Origin: Chryseobacterium taeanense
Lineage (GTDB): Bacteria > Bacteroidota > Bacteroidia > Flavobacteriales > Weeksellaceae
Direction: 5' to 3'
Assembly: GCF_900099685.1 (NCBI RefSeq)
Contig: NZ_FNDW01000014.1
Span: forward strand, 1 to 64,000
Length of the DNA stretch: 64,000 bases
Shown here: positions 7,928-17,157 of the stretch, in pieces
Layout of the letters: each line of letters begins with the position of its first letter
Numbering within the stretch: position 1 is the first letter of the stretch
Notes under the pieces: model-generated
Databases searched by the model: none
Seen by the model: the letters and a program-made list of their open reading frames with translations, nothing else
Told to the model about the DNA's origin: nothing
Made by a program: the position numbers and the translations under genes

Positions 7928-9382
7928 ATGGGTGAAAATTTAATAATGACATGGCAGAAGTGCCTTCAGTTCATGAGAGACAATCTGAACGCAGCTGAAG
8001 ACAATTCTGATCTTAAAAAACTTGAAAAATCTTTCGACCTGCTATTTGATAAGGTTCAGCCAATTTCTTTGGTTGACAATAACCTTACGTTGATGGTTCC
8101 GAGTGATTTTTACAAGGAATATATAGAGGATAATTACCTGTCCTTACTTTCTGCTGCCCTGAAGAAAAACATAGGAAAAGGTGTAAAACTTTGGTATTCT
8201 GTAATGGAAAACAAACCTTCCGGTTTAGAAAAACCCGTTACCATGAATATGAAAGGAAAGACGGTTCCTACTCCGAAGGTTCAGGAAACAATGCCTCAGG
8301 GATTTTCATCTAATATCGTAAATCCTTTTGTGGTACCGGGAATCAAAAAAGTAAATATTGATTCTAACTTAAAATCTGATTTTTCTTTCGATAATTATGT
8401 AGAAGGAGAAAGCAATAAATTTGCGGCTACGGTAGCAAGATCTATCGCCAAAAGACCGGGCGCAACAGCGTTCAACCCATTGTTTTTATATGGCGGATAC
8501 GGAGTGGGTAAAACCCATCTCGGACAGGCGGTAGGACTGGAAGTAAAAAGCCAGTTTCCTGACAAAGTGGTTTTGTATTTGTCGTCAGAAAAATTCATTC
8601 AGCAGTTTATTTCGGCTGCCAAAGCGCATAAGCAGACCGAGTTTGCTAATTTTTACCAAATGGTTGATGTGCTGATTATTGATGATATTCAGTTCCTGTC
8701 GGGGAAATCTGCTACGCAGGATAGTTTCTTCCATATTTTCGATTATCTGCATCAGAATGGAAAACAGATTATCCTTACTTCTGATAAAGCTCCGGCAGAT
8801 ATTATGGACATTCAGGACAGAATTGTTTCCCGTTTTAAGTGGGGACTATCTGCAGAGATTAAATCTCCGGATTACAGTACACGTAAACAGATTATTGTAG
8901 ATAAATTAAGCAGAGACGGTATTGTACTGACTGAAGATATGCTTGATTTCCTTGCGTCGGAAGCCAAAACAAACGTTAGAGAACTTATTGGAGTTATCAA
9001 TTCAGTAATTGCTTATTCCACTATTTATAAGTCTGATCTTAGTCTTGAATTATTAAAGGATACGATCAATAAGATTGCCGCGAATCAAAAGAAAATCATC
9101 AACATTCCTTATATTCAGGAAGTGGTTTGTGATTATTTCGGGATTAAAAGAGAACAGCTTTTATCAAAAACAAGAAAAAGAGAAATTGCTCTTCCGAGAC
9201 AACTGGCGATGTATTTTGCAAAAGAATTAACGAACGCTACTTTCACTAAAATCGGTGAAGAAATGGGAGGAAAAGACCATTCTACGGTAATGTATGCCTG
9301 TGAAACCATTAAAGATGTTTCTAAGATCGACAAAGAAGTGAAAAAATACGTCAAAGAATTGTCTGAAAGAATAAAACAATAA
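7928..9382 (+). CDS. dnaA: Chromosomal replication initiator protein
   Basis: A 484-residue initiator that opens oriC. Domain I is the N-terminal about 85 residues (TWQKCLQFMRDNL). Domain III is AAA+, with Walker A GGYGVGKT at 189-196 and Walker B VLIIDDIQFL near 240-250. Domain IV carries the DnaA-box-binding signature GGKDHSTVMYACETI near 447-461. Length and order are normal. I saw no cluster of TTATNCACA boxes in the flanking gaps and dnaN is not adjacent, so the origin need not be here, as is common in this phylum. Confidence 0.97.
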   Translation: MGENLIMTWQKCLQFMRDNLNAAEDNSDLKKLEKSFDLLFDKVQPISLVDNNLTLMVPSDFYKEYIEDNYLSLLSAALKKNIGKGVKLWYSVMENKPSGLEKPVTMNMKGKTVPTPKVQETMPQGFSSNIVNPFVVPGIKKVNIDSNLKSDFSFDNYVEGESNKFAATVARSIAKRPGATAFNPLFLYGGYGVGKTHLGQAVGLEVKSQFPDKVVLYLSSEKFIQQFISAAKAHKQTEFANFYQMVDVLIIDDIQFLSGKSATQDSFFHIFDYLHQNGKQIILTSDKAPADIMDIQDRIVSRFKWGLSAEIKSPDYSTRKQIIVDKLSRDGIVLTEDMLDFLASEAKTNVRELIGVINSVIAYSTIYKSDLSLELLKDTINKIAANQKKIINIPYIQEVVCDYFGIKREQLLSKTRKREIALPRQLAMYFAKELTNATFTKIGEEMGGKDHSTVMYACETIKDVSKIDKEVKKYVKELSERIKQ

Positions 9383-9412
9383 GAAAAAATTTAATTTAAA
9401 TATCTGAAATGG

Positions 9413-9439
9413 AGAATAATTTTTATTCTTCATTTTTTA
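9413..9439 (+). terminator. Probable weak terminator after dnaA
   Basis: AGAATAA-TTT-TTATTCT is a 7-bp AT-rich stem followed by TTCATTTTTTAT. Confidence 0.45.
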
Positions 9440-9441
9440 TA

Positions 9442-9449
9442 TAGTTTTG
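9442..9449 (+). promoter_or_regulatory. Candidate -7 box of the phosphatase operon
   Basis: TAGTTTTG fits TAnnTTTG, 29 nt before the ATG at 9479. No matching -33 element is evident. Confidence 0.35.
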
Positions 9450-9478
9450 TAAAGTTTTTAACATATTGATATATTGCG

Positions 9479-9925
9479 ATGAAAATATTAATGGTTTGTC
9501 TCGGAAACATTTGCAGAAGTCCTCTCGCCGAAGGAATAATGAAAGCTAAAGCTCCCAAGGATTTTCTGATAGACTCTGCAGGAACGATTTCACTTCATGA
9601 AGGTGAGCATCCGGATAAAAGAGCCATAAAGACTGCAGCTCATCACGGAATCGATATTTCAAAACAAAGATCAAGGCCGATTACAGCGAAAGATTTCGAG
9701 ATATTTGATAAAATTTACTGTATGGATGCGGATATATTGGCAGATGTCGTTTCAAAAGTCGAAAGTGAAAATCAGAGACAAAAAATTTCTTTATTTCTGG
9801 AAACTTTAGGCGATCACAAGAACGTTGAAGTCCCGGATCCTTATTGGGGTGACATGAAAGATTTTGAAGATGTTTTCCAACTTTTGGATCATGGATGTGA
9901 TGCTATTCTAAAACAAATAATTTAA
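9479..9925 (+). CDS. Low-molecular-weight protein-tyrosine phosphatase
   Basis: A 148-residue cytoplasmic phosphatase. The P-loop CLGNICRS at residues 7-14 gives the CX5R(S/T) catalytic signature (Cys7, Arg13), and DPYWG near residue 120 supplies the general-acid Asp. The full domain is present with no extensions. Family members dephosphorylate tyrosine kinases or other proteins; no capsule genes lie nearby, so the target is open. The next gene begins one base after its stop, indicating an operon with the NTF2-like and methylase genes. Confidence 0.93.
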   Translation: MKILMVCLGNICRSPLAEGIMKAKAPKDFLIDSAGTISLHEGEHPDKRAIKTAAHHGIDISKQRSRPITAKDFEIFDKIYCMDADILADVVSKVESENQRQKISLFLETLGDHKNVEVPDPYWGDMKDFEDVFQLLDHGCDAILKQII

Positions 9926-9926
9926 T

Positions 9927-10427
9927 ATGAGAAAGATATTGATTTTACTTTTGCTGAGCTGTAATTTTATTTTCGGACAGACTAAAGATGAAAAGGATAT
10001 CAGACAAGTAATGACTGATTTTATGAATTGCATTAAAACGAGGGATGAAGCTAAATTTGTTTCTCTTTTTCAAGAACCTGTTCTCTGGGCCGGAGTTTAT
10101 ACTGATCGGACTTACAGAAAAGTTTTAGAAAAAGACCCTAATGAAAAAAGTTTTTTTACAGATAATTATAAAGCATTTATCAAGAGTTTTAAAAACAATA
10201 AATCTGAAGAGCGGTTTGATAATGTTAAAATTATAGAAGACGGATCGATTGCCTCTGCTAATTTTGACTACAGTTTTTGGTATGATGGCAAGATGCTAAA
10301 CTGGGGAAAAGAAATATGGACACTGATGAAGATCAACGGTCTATGGAAAATAACATCAGTTTCTTTTTCAATGGATATGACAGAATATTACGTACAACCT
10401 TCTTTACAAGATAGACTTAAAAAATAA
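9927..10427 (+). CDS. Exported NTF2/SnoaL-like protein
   Basis: A 166-residue protein with a signal peptide (KILILLLLSCNFIFGQ, cleavage near 17). It then shows a layout typical of the NTF2/DUF4440 fold: an N-terminal helix (DEKDIRQVMTDFMNCIKTRDEAKF) and closing strands ending in GLWKITSVSFS. The family is functionally diverse, so no reaction is assigned. It is the middle gene of a tight three-gene unit, with 1 bp before and 4 bp after. A similar exported NTF2-like gene sits at 35418 beside the sugar transporter. Confidence 0.75.
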   Translation: MRKILILLLLSCNFIFGQTKDEKDIRQVMTDFMNCIKTRDEAKFVSLFQEPVLWAGVYTDRTYRKVLEKDPNEKSFFTDNYKAFIKSFKNNKSEERFDNVKIIEDGSIASANFDYSFWYDGKMLNWGKEIWTLMKINGLWKITSVSFSMDMTEYYVQPSLQDRLKK

Positions 10428-10431
10428 GACA

Positions 10432-11130
10432 ATGCTTTTTCTACTTCCTGCTTATCTTTCGGAAAATACTTCTATCACGCACTTTTCACCGGTGATAAAA
10501 GATTACATCATGCAAACTGACTATTTTTTTGTGGAAAATGAAAAAACAGCTCGGAAGGTTGTTAAATTTTTTACCCCTGAAAAAAAGCAGTCGGATCTTA
10601 AACTTTTTCTTTTAGATAAATACACGGAAAATGCCGATATTAAAGAAGCTCAGGAGTTGATGCTGAAAGGTCAGGATTTTGGGTTGCTTTCCGAAGCCGG
10701 ACTTCCCTGTATTGCAGATCCTGGAAATTTAATGGTGAAATGGTGTCATGAAAAGAATATTCGTGTGATACCGATTTCAGGACCATCGTCGATTATTCTT
10801 GCTTTAATTTCAAGCGGTTTTAACGGTCAGGAATTCACATTCAACGGATATCTGCCCATTGATAAAGGAGAAAAAAAGAAACAAATTCTTCAGCTTGAAA
10901 GTCTTGTTCAAAAGACGGGATATTCTCAGATATTTATGGAGACTCCGTATCGAAATAATCATCTTTTTGAAGATCTGACGAAATTTTTATCTCCGAATAC
11001 AAAGCTTTGCATCGCCGCTAACATCAACGATCCTGAACACGAATTCATTAAAACAAAAACTATAAAAGAATGGCAAAAGCAAAAGCCGGAACTTCATAAA
11101 ATCCCGGCTGTATTTGTGTTAGGGAAATAG
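10432..11130 (+). CDS. Tetrapyrrole-methylase-fold SAM methyltransferase (RsmI-like)
   Basis: A 232-residue cytoplasmic protein of the tetrapyrrole methylase superfamily. The SAM-site motifs SEAGLPCIADPG (near residue 84) and PISGPSSIILAL (near 115) are those of the 16S rRNA ribose methyltransferase RsmI and relatives. It is about 50 residues shorter than Escherichia coli RsmI and lacks its C-terminal part, so it may be a Bacteroidota paralogue rather than true RsmI; the substrate is uncertain. Its last 12 bases overlap the tail of the convergent DUF4349 gene. Confidence 0.8.
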   Translation: MLFLLPAYLSENTSITHFSPVIKDYIMQTDYFFVENEKTARKVVKFFTPEKKQSDLKLFLLDKYTENADIKEAQELMLKGQDFGLLSEAGLPCIADPGNLMVKWCHEKNIRVIPISGPSSIILALISSGFNGQEFTFNGYLPIDKGEKKKQILQLESLVQKTGYSQIFMETPYRNNHLFEDLTKFLSPNTKLCIAANINDPEHEFIKTKTIKEWQKQKPELHKIPAVFVLGK

Positions 11131-12066
11131 TTTTGAGGTCATTGCGAGGAGCAAAAGTGACGAAGCAATCCCGTATAAGCAGATACTTTTTTGCCTTATT
11201 ATTTTTTTTCTTCTATTTCTCAATTTTTTCCAGAAAATGATTATAATCGGAATCAACAATAAGAAAGGCCAAAAAGAAATAATACCGAGTAGAAATTCGA
11301 CAAAACTGTTCCAGCCCTCTGTAACAGAATCACCAAAACGGCTTCCGAAACCTATTTTTGAAGTAGCCGAACTTCTTATTTTTTCTTTGTAGATATTTAA
11401 ATTCAATGTGCTGTAATTCACCCGGTCATCAATAAAACGCAGTCTCCCTTCTGCTATATCGATTTCATCTTCAAGTGCACGAATGTTTTCCTGTATTTCC
11501 AGCATATCTTTCGTTGTTTTTGCACTTTTCAGCATATCACGGTATTTTTCGAGATAAATTTTTTTGTTGCCAAGTTTTATGGAAATATCGGTATATTCTT
11601 CTGTTACATCATTTGATGATATATTTTTAGACAATACAGAACCAACTCCATTAGAAAAAGAATTGACTAAAGCATCAAAATTCTGATGAGGAACTCTTAT
11701 CGTAATATCTAAATTCTCGTCAACATCCGTATTCTGGAATTCTTCTTTCTGAATATAGGCCTTATTATTTTTAAGGATCAAATTAATTTGTTGCTGAGCT
11801 TTCTTGATATCACCTACCTGAATCCTCATATCTCCGTTTTTGATGATTTTCTTAGAAATAGTATCAATTTTAGAAAACTTATTTTGTGATGTTTGATTAT
11901 CTGGTAAAAGTTTTTCTGAGATAGCATTTGGCGGAGCAACGCTAGCTATTTTATCCTCTTGAATTATTTCAGATAAATCGGCTTTAAGCTCTAAATGAGA
12001 AGAGTTTTTTGATTTATTACAGTTGATAAGAAATAAACATAATAATGGTACAATTAATTTTTTCAT
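11119..12066 (-). CDS. DUF4349 lipoprotein with repeat-derived C-terminus
   Basis: A 315-residue envelope protein. It has a lipobox signal (LLCLFLINC) and a DUF4349 domain of about residues 75-230 with a central coiled coil (LEIQENIRALEDEIDIAEGR). A transmembrane helix follows (FWPFLLLIPIIIIFW) and then a basic stretch. I use the ATG at 12066; a TTG two codons earlier is also open. The last ~23 residues, including the hydrophobic YGIASSLLLLAMTSKLF, are encoded by a dispersed GTCATTGCGAGGAGC-type repeat, so the native C-terminus was probably extended. Function unknown. Confidence 0.8.
   Translation of the reverse strand: MKKLIVPLLCLFLINCNKSKNSSHLELKADLSEIIQEDKIASVAPPNAISEKLLPDNQTSQNKFSKIDTISKKIIKNGDMRIQVGDIKKAQQQINLILKNNKAYIQKEEFQNTDVDENLDITIRVPHQNFDALVNSFSNGVGSVLSKNISSNDVTEEYTDISIKLGNKKIYLEKYRDMLKSAKTTKDMLEIQENIRALEDEIDIAEGRLRFIDDRVNYSTLNLNIYKEKIRSSATSKIGFGSRFGDSVTEGWNSFVEFLLGIISFWPFLLLIPIIIIFWKKLRNRRKKIIRQKSICLYGIASSLLLLAMTSKLFP
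11138..11171. repeat. Solo copy of the GTCATTGCGAGGAGC repeat
   Basis: The same ~35-bp sequence occurs at both ends of the element at 23066-23228. Here it lies inside the DUF4349 reading frame, 8 bp past the methylase stop. Confidence 0.8.
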
Positions 12067-12197
12067 GAACAAAAGTTTTTTGTTGAATCACATCAAAAAT
12101 TGTACTGAAAAGCAAATAGTACTTATAGCCAGCTTTGATTTCTTTGCTTTTTATTGGATTTATTAATTTAGCTAAATTAATTTTATACTTTTAATCA

Positions 12198-13265
12198 ATG
12201 AAAAAAAGTCTTTTAGCCGTTGTTTTCTTTCCGTTTTTAACGTTTGCTCAGGAAATTTCGACGCTTACCGATGAGATGGCGATGAAATTATCTGAAAAAC
12301 CTCTTCACTGTATCAATCAGGAATATCCGAATAAAACCGCACATATTATCAATAATGCTGATGAAGTTTCTCTGAGTCCGAAAGCGCTTCATCCCACTTT
12401 TTATGGATGTTTCGACTGGCACAGTTCGGTACACGGTCACTGGATGCTGGTTCGCGTATTAAAAACAAAACCGGATCTGGCAATTGCTAAACAGATAGAA
12501 GATATTTTAAATGAATCATTTAAAAAAGAGAATCTGCAGATTGAAGCAGATTATTTTACAAAATACCAATTGACAGGAACTTTTGAAAGAACTTATGGCT
12601 GGGCATGGCTATTAAAGCTGGATGAAGAATTGGCAACATGGAATGATCCAAAAGCTAAAATTTGGCATCAGAATCTCAAACCTTTGATGGATAAAATTTT
12701 AAGTTCCTGGAAAACCTATCTGCCGAAACAGACTTATCCTAACCGAACGGGCGTTCATCCCAATACTGCGTTTGCGATGGCCTTTGCGATTGACTGGGCA
12801 AGAGCAACAGGCGACAGCGATTTTGAAAAACAATTGATCGAAAAAGCAAAATATTTTTATTTAAAAGATGAAAAAACACCGGCTTATCTTGAACCGGACG
12901 GCTCTGATTTTTTCTCGCCGAGTCTTGAAATCGCAGACCTGATGAGGAGAGTTCTTCCACAAAAAGAATTTGTACAGTGGCTGAACAGATTTTATGAAAA
13001 GCGTAGCCTGGAAAATATTGAAAAGATTCCGATTGTAAGTGATCTGAGTGACTATCAAACCGTTCATCTGGTCGGACTTTCCTTCTCTAAAGCTTGGTGT
13101 ATGAAAGGAATTGCCAAATCCCTTCCTGATAATCATTCACTAAAAAAAGAATTTCAAAAAACGGCAAACACATTTCTTAATAATGGACTTCCGTTATTAT
13201 TTCAGGGAAATTATGGAGGAGATCACTGGCTTGCAAGTTTTGCGGTATACGCACTGGAAGATTGA
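12198..13265 (+). CDS. Exported DUF2891 protein
   Basis: A 355-residue protein with a signal peptide (KKSLLAVVFFPFLTFAQ). It contains the DUF2891 features LHPTFYGCFDWHSSVHGHWMLVR near residue 67, TYGWAWLLKL, HPNTAFAMAFAIDWA and NYGGDHWLASFAVYAL. The repeated Trp-rich helices look like an (alpha/alpha) toroid fold, as in some glycan-acting proteins, but the family has no established activity that I know of. It probably acts in the periplasm or at the surface. It is convergent with the GH13 gene, 37 bp apart, with no clear terminator between. Confidence 0.85.
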   Translation: MKKSLLAVVFFPFLTFAQEISTLTDEMAMKLSEKPLHCINQEYPNKTAHIINNADEVSLSPKALHPTFYGCFDWHSSVHGHWMLVRVLKTKPDLAIAKQIEDILNESFKKENLQIEADYFTKYQLTGTFERTYGWAWLLKLDEELATWNDPKAKIWHQNLKPLMDKILSSWKTYLPKQTYPNRTGVHPNTAFAMAFAIDWARATGDSDFEKQLIEKAKYFYLKDEKTPAYLEPDGSDFFSPSLEIADLMRRVLPQKEFVQWLNRFYEKRSLENIEKIPIVSDLSDYQTVHLVGLSFSKAWCMKGIAKSLPDNHSLKKEFQKTANTFLNNGLPLLFQGNYGGDHWLASFAVYALED

Positions 13266-13302
13266 TCCTTGAAAATAGTTTTAATCTATTTCTAAGCAGA
13301 AT

Positions 13303-14628
13303 TTATTTCTCATGATGTAAAATAACATACTCCCATGCTTCCATGCTGAGGATCATCGTATCCGGAACAGCCTGCTGTTTTCCGGTGAAAAGATTTGTAT
13401 AGAGGCCGGTATCAAATGAAGTGTCTAGCTGAACCATTACAGATGTATTGCTGAGATTCATAAAGGTAAGAACTTTGTCACCTTCTTTCTCCCTCACAAA
13501 AGAAATCACCTGATCCATCCTGTCGTTGATAATCCTTACCATTTCTCCGCCATATATGCCGTTCCAAAGGGCTTTGTTTTGGTGCTTTAATTTAAAAAGC
13601 AGAGTATAAAGCTTCTCATTTTCATGAGACTTCCAGTCAATCGGGTCTTTCTCAAAAAATTCTAAAGAACGGTCAAGACCAGCTTCCTGGCCACTATAGA
13701 CAAGAGGCATGCCATCCATCATCACTGTGAAAACAATGCCCGCTTTCAAAGCGTCACCGAAATTGCTGTACTGATTGCCCTCCCAAGAGTTTTTATCATG
13801 ATTATCAATGAAATTCAAACGGATGCCTTCTTTAGGAAAGATAGATACATGCTCGGCGAGATATGCTTCAGTAAGTGTTTTTACGCTTCTTTCATTCATA
13901 GCAATCTGGTGCAGGATATTCCATAAAGTCCAGTTATAGGTAGCGTCAAACGCTTTCCTGTGAAGCTCTCGATCTTCGGCTTCTGCAAGCATAAATACAG
14001 GTTTTATGGAATCAAGTTCGGCTCTGGCATTTTCCCAAAAATCGATAGGAATAAAACTCGCAATATCACATCGGTAGCCGTCAATATTATATTCACGGAT
14101 CCAGTATTTAAGAGCCTCCGTCATGTATTTCCGAAGTTCGGGATATTGGTAATCCAGCTCAATAATATCGTCATAATCTCTCCAGCGGGTCGACTGAAAC
14201 GTGTTTTTTCTGGATTTTCGGTACCATTCCGGATGTTCGTCTACCAAAGGATTGTCCCAGCTGGTGTGATTGGCCACCCAATCCAGGATGACATACATGC
14301 CTTCCTGATGAATAGCATGAACCAGACTTTTGAAATCATCCGGTGTCCCAAATTCCGGGTTTACTCCCATATAATCTTTCACAGAATAATAACTTCCTAA
14401 GCTTCCTTTACGGTGTACCTCTCCGATAGGCTGTACCGGCATCAGCCATATAATATCAATACCCATCTTTTTCAGCCCTGACAACTGTTTTTCTACGGCC
14501 TTAAATGTGCCTTCCTGTGAAAACTGCCGGATATTAAGTTCATAAACCGTGGCATTTTTAGCCCAGTCTGGGAGACTTATTTCTACGTATTGTTCAGGAA
14601 TATAGCGGGATTCAGAGTGATGTTGCAT
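13303..14628 (-). CDS. Cytoplasmic GH13 alpha-amylase-family glycosidase
   Basis: A 441-residue alpha-amylase-superfamily enzyme with the four conserved regions in order: DWVANHT (Asp116), YRCDIAS (nucleophile Asp188), LAEAE (probable acid Glu216) and FIDNHD (Asp278). It begins without a signal peptide, so it should act on alpha-glucans or maltodextrins in the cytoplasm, unlike the exported GH13 enzyme at 33434. A short C-terminal beta domain (residues ~360-441) follows the barrel. It is not in the Sus-like locus; no other carbohydrate gene adjoins it. Exact substrate and transferase versus hydrolase activity are open. Confidence 0.92.
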   Translation of the reverse strand: MQHHSESRYIPEQYVEISLPDWAKNATVYELNIRQFSQEGTFKAVEKQLSGLKKMGIDIIWLMPVQPIGEVHRKGSLGSYYSVKDYMGVNPEFGTPDDFKSLVHAIHQEGMYVILDWVANHTSWDNPLVDEHPEWYRKSRKNTFQSTRWRDYDDIIELDYQYPELRKYMTEALKYWIREYNIDGYRCDIASFIPIDFWENARAELDSIKPVFMLAEAEDRELHRKAFDATYNWTLWNILHQIAMNERSVKTLTEAYLAEHVSIFPKEGIRLNFIDNHDKNSWEGNQYSNFGDALKAGIVFTVMMDGMPLVYSGQEAGLDRSLEFFEKDPIDWKSHENEKLYTLLFKLKHQNKALWNGIYGGEMVRIINDRMDQVISFVREKEGDKVLTFMNLSNTSVMVQLDTSFDTGLYTNLFTGKQQAVPDTMILSMEAWEYVILHHEK

Positions 14629-14872
14629 AATTTTATTAAAGATAAAAGAAATATGATTATCAGCATGAAAGAAATAAATGTACCATAGTCGGTTTTATTA
14701 AAAAATAAGAGATTAATTCTGTAAAGTTTATTCTTAAATATAAAGCAAGACGTTGTGATAATTAATTTGTGGTATATAAATAGTCAGCAATTAAAATTTA
14801 AGGTTTAATTTTTGCAACTGCTTACTGAGGCAACTTGCCATCATTAAAAACCAATCACTTAATTATTAATAT

Positions 14873-15667
14873 ATGATTCCAAAAAAAATACATTATTGCT
14901 GGTTTGGAAGCCATGCAAAGCACGAACTTGCGGAACACTGCATCGAATCCTGGAAGAAGATTCATCCCGATTATGAGATTATAGAATGGAATGAAAGTAA
15001 TTCGCCGCTGGAAGATAATCAGTATGTAAAAGAAGCTTTTGAGCAGAAAAAGTGGGCTTTCGTATCCGATTATGTAAGATCTAAGGTGATGTATGAGCAC
15101 GGCGGAATTTATATGGATACTGATATGGAACTGAAGTTACCGCTGGATGAATTTCTAAATGAAAAAGCCGTTTGCGGTTTTGAAGTAAAAGGAGTTCCTT
15201 ACTCTGCGTTCTGGATGGCTGAACCTAAGCATAAACTGGCAAAGGACTTTGTAGATTATTATGAACAACAGAAAGGCTTTGAAGAACGTATCAATACCGA
15301 TATTTTTTCTGAAATGCTTGAAAAGGAATATGGAGCAGACCGCTACAGCGATACGGTTCAGGAATTAAGACATGGCGTAACTTTATATCCATCTGTATAT
15401 TTTTCGCAGGATCTGCCTAAAAATTATGTAAGTCATCATTTTAACGGTTCGTGGTTCGGCGGAGATGAGGAAAACACCCATAAAAAGATGGTGAATACAT
15501 ATGGAATTCTAGAGCGGCTAATCAACCAGCCTGATGCTGTAAAATCAATAGAAAGTATTCTCAACGAGCATAAAATCATTGATATTAATAAAGTGCTGGA
15601 TCTGTTTCCTGAAGAAAGTATCTTGGCATATCTTAAAGGCAAAAAAATAGAAAGCCGGTCTGAGTAA
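14873..15667 (+). CDS. DXD-motif glycosyltransferase (Gly_transf_sug, GT32-like)
   Basis: A 264-residue cytoplasmic protein with the start PKKIHYCWFG typical of capsular-polysaccharide and mannosyl-type DXD transferases. The key segment YEHGGIYMDTDMEL near residue 78 carries the metal- and nucleotide-sugar-binding Asp-x-Asp. SHHFNGSWFG near 190 is the usual second conserved block. Donor and acceptor are unknown and no glycan cluster surrounds it. It ends at a good terminator, so it is probably monocistronic. Confidence 0.88.
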   Translation: MIPKKIHYCWFGSHAKHELAEHCIESWKKIHPDYEIIEWNESNSPLEDNQYVKEAFEQKKWAFVSDYVRSKVMYEHGGIYMDTDMELKLPLDEFLNEKAVCGFEVKGVPYSAFWMAEPKHKLAKDFVDYYEQQKGFEERINTDIFSEMLEKEYGADRYSDTVQELRHGVTLYPSVYFSQDLPKNYVSHHFNGSWFGGDEENTHKKMVNTYGILERLINQPDAVKSIESILNEHKIIDINKVLDLFPEESILAYLKGKKIESRSE

Positions 15668-15692
15668 GGTAAAATACAATTCATTAAAATAA

Positions 15693-15726
15693 AAGCTCTG
15701 AAGATACTGCTTCGGAGCTTCTTTTA
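15693..15726. terminator. Terminator between the glycosyltransferase and Mpo1-like genes
   Basis: AGCTCTGAAG / CTTCGGAGCT stem (one wobble pair) with a 6-nt loop, followed by TCTTTTAT. It can serve both convergent genes. Confidence 0.75.
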
Positions 15727-15735
15727 TATATTAAA

Positions 15736-16209
15736 TTAATATCTGATTCCCAGCTTTTTCAGGATGAAACTTAACAGCCAGATTGGTCCGACAAGCAGGA
15801 ACTGAAGGTCTTTCAGGAAAGAAGGCTTTTTACCTTCAATTTTATGTCCTAAGAATTGAAGAATCCAGGTGATGATGAAAACTGAAAGATACACCAACCA
15901 GGAATTTTCTCTAAAACGAATGTTGATTCCATAGGCAAAGCTTTCCATAATGATCATAATGATAAGCATGATTAAACTTACAGTAAATGAAAGTCTCATA
16001 TAAAATATTGTGACTAAAGCCATCGCAGCAATACTTATATAGCTGATGCAACCGATATAGATAAAGCATATGGACTTTGAGGGAATAAGTGAAATAAAAC
16101 CAAGGATCGTCCAGAAAATTAAGGGGACACAGATCCAGTGAATCAGTTTGTTCGTAGAATTTCTGTGGCTTTCACTATACTCTGCGAAAAGCAAATCAAT
16201 TTTTCTCAT
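15736..16209 (-). CDS. Mpo1-like (DUF962) membrane protein
   Basis: A 157-residue protein when started at the ATG giving MRKIDLLFAEYSESH, the conserved family N-terminus; the longer frame adds 15 unlikely residues. Four hydrophobic helices follow. The conserved histidines are in YSESHRNSTNKLIHW and in the C-terminal WILQFLGHKIEGKKP. These match the yeast Mpo1/YGL010w family, Fe(II)-dependent dioxygenases that act in alpha-oxidation of 2-hydroxy fatty acids. A role in lipid oxidation here is inferred. It is divergent from the AraC-type gene. Confidence 0.85.
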   Translation of the reverse strand: MRKIDLLFAEYSESHRNSTNKLIHWICVPLIFWTILGFISLIPSKSICFIYIGCISYISIAAMALVTIFYMRLSFTVSLIMLIIMIIMESFAYGINIRFRENSWLVYLSVFIITWILQFLGHKIEGKKPSFLKDLQFLLVGPIWLLSFILKKLGIRY

Positions 16210-16243
16210 AGTTATAAATTGGGAATCACTAAAATAATAAATT

Positions 16244-16275
16244 TTTGTAATCACTCGACAGATTGCTTACATTTG
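16244..16275 (+). promoter_or_regulatory. Promoter of the AraC-type regulator gene
   Basis: TTTG (16244-16247), a 20-bp spacer and TACATTTG (16268-16275) form a full Bacteroidota promoter. The ATG at 16280 begins 4 nt after the -7 box, implying a leaderless message. Confidence 0.7.
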
Positions 16276-16279
16276 TGTT

Positions 16280-17125
16280 ATGTCTGTCTTAGAAAAATTC
16301 GGGGTTGAGATCTTTACACAACATAATATCTTCGAGAGAATCGCTGTCGACAAACCTTTCCGTCCGGATAATCCTGCATTTATCTTTATTAAAACAGGAA
16401 CAATTAAGCTAAAGCAATCTTTCCGTGATCTGGAACTTTCTGCTAATATGTTTATGGTAACAGATCCGCAGACAGTCTACGAAATGATCTCAGTAAGCGA
16501 TGATTTTCAATCGAGAATGGTTTCCTATAAAAGAGAATTTATTTCGGCATTATCATTAAAATTCAACAGATTAATAACGTACAGGTATTTCCGCCAGCAG
16601 ATGAACATTGGTGTTCCTTTTCATGCGGATGAGATGGAAGTCGTATGGAAAAGTGTTAATTTTTTAAAATATATCCTCGACTCTGATACAGAGATGACCT
16701 ATAAAAAAGAAATTGTAGAGCATCTTTTTTCTGTATTCTGTTATCAGATGGCTGGAATCATTTCCAAGGAAGACAGCAATGCCATGAATCAGATGTCGAG
16801 ACAGGAAGAAATTGTATTTGTTTTTCTCAATGACGTAGCAAAATACCACAATACTGAAAGAAGCGTTGAGTTTTATGCCGGCCGCCAGTCGATTACAACC
16901 AGACATCTCTCATCAGTCATTAAGTCAGTTACCGGAAAGCCGGCCAGTGAGATTATTGCTTTAATTGTAATCAATGAAGCAAAAGTTCTTCTAAATTCTT
17001 CCAATAAGCCTGTTTTAGAAATTTCTTCGATACTTGGTTTTAGCGATCAGTACTCTTTTTCACACTTTTTTAAAAAGCATTTAGGTGAAAGCCCTACACA
17101 ATACAGAAATCAGTTCGAAAGTTAG
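16280..17125 (+). CDS. AraC-family transcriptional regulator
   Basis: A 281-residue regulator. Residues 1-~165 look like a cupin-type sensor domain (FIFIKTGTIKLKQSFRDLELSANMF). The C-terminal ~100 residues carry the double HTH, ending ILGFSDQYSFSHFFKKHLGESPTQYR, the classic AraC signature. It lies 89 bp upstream of a TolC-HlyD-MFS efflux operon on the same strand, which it probably controls in response to an exported compound. No ribosome-binding site can precede its ATG if the promoter at 16244 is used. Confidence 0.92.
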   Translation: MSVLEKFGVEIFTQHNIFERIAVDKPFRPDNPAFIFIKTGTIKLKQSFRDLELSANMFMVTDPQTVYEMISVSDDFQSRMVSYKREFISALSLKFNRLITYRYFRQQMNIGVPFHADEMEVVWKSVNFLKYILDSDTEMTYKKEIVEHLFSVFCYQMAGIISKEDSNAMNQMSRQEEIVFVFLNDVAKYHNTERSVEFYAGRQSITTRHLSSVIKSVTGKPASEIIALIVINEAKVLLNSSNKPVLEISSILGFSDQYSFSHFFKKHLGESPTQYRNQFES

Positions 17126-17157
17126 AATCTTACATTTGAACATCTTTTTCCAAAATT

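Noticed and set aside
7790..9479. oriC beside dnaA
   Set aside because: No cluster of TTATNCACA-type DnaA boxes or AT-rich 13-mers was seen in the gaps flanking dnaA.
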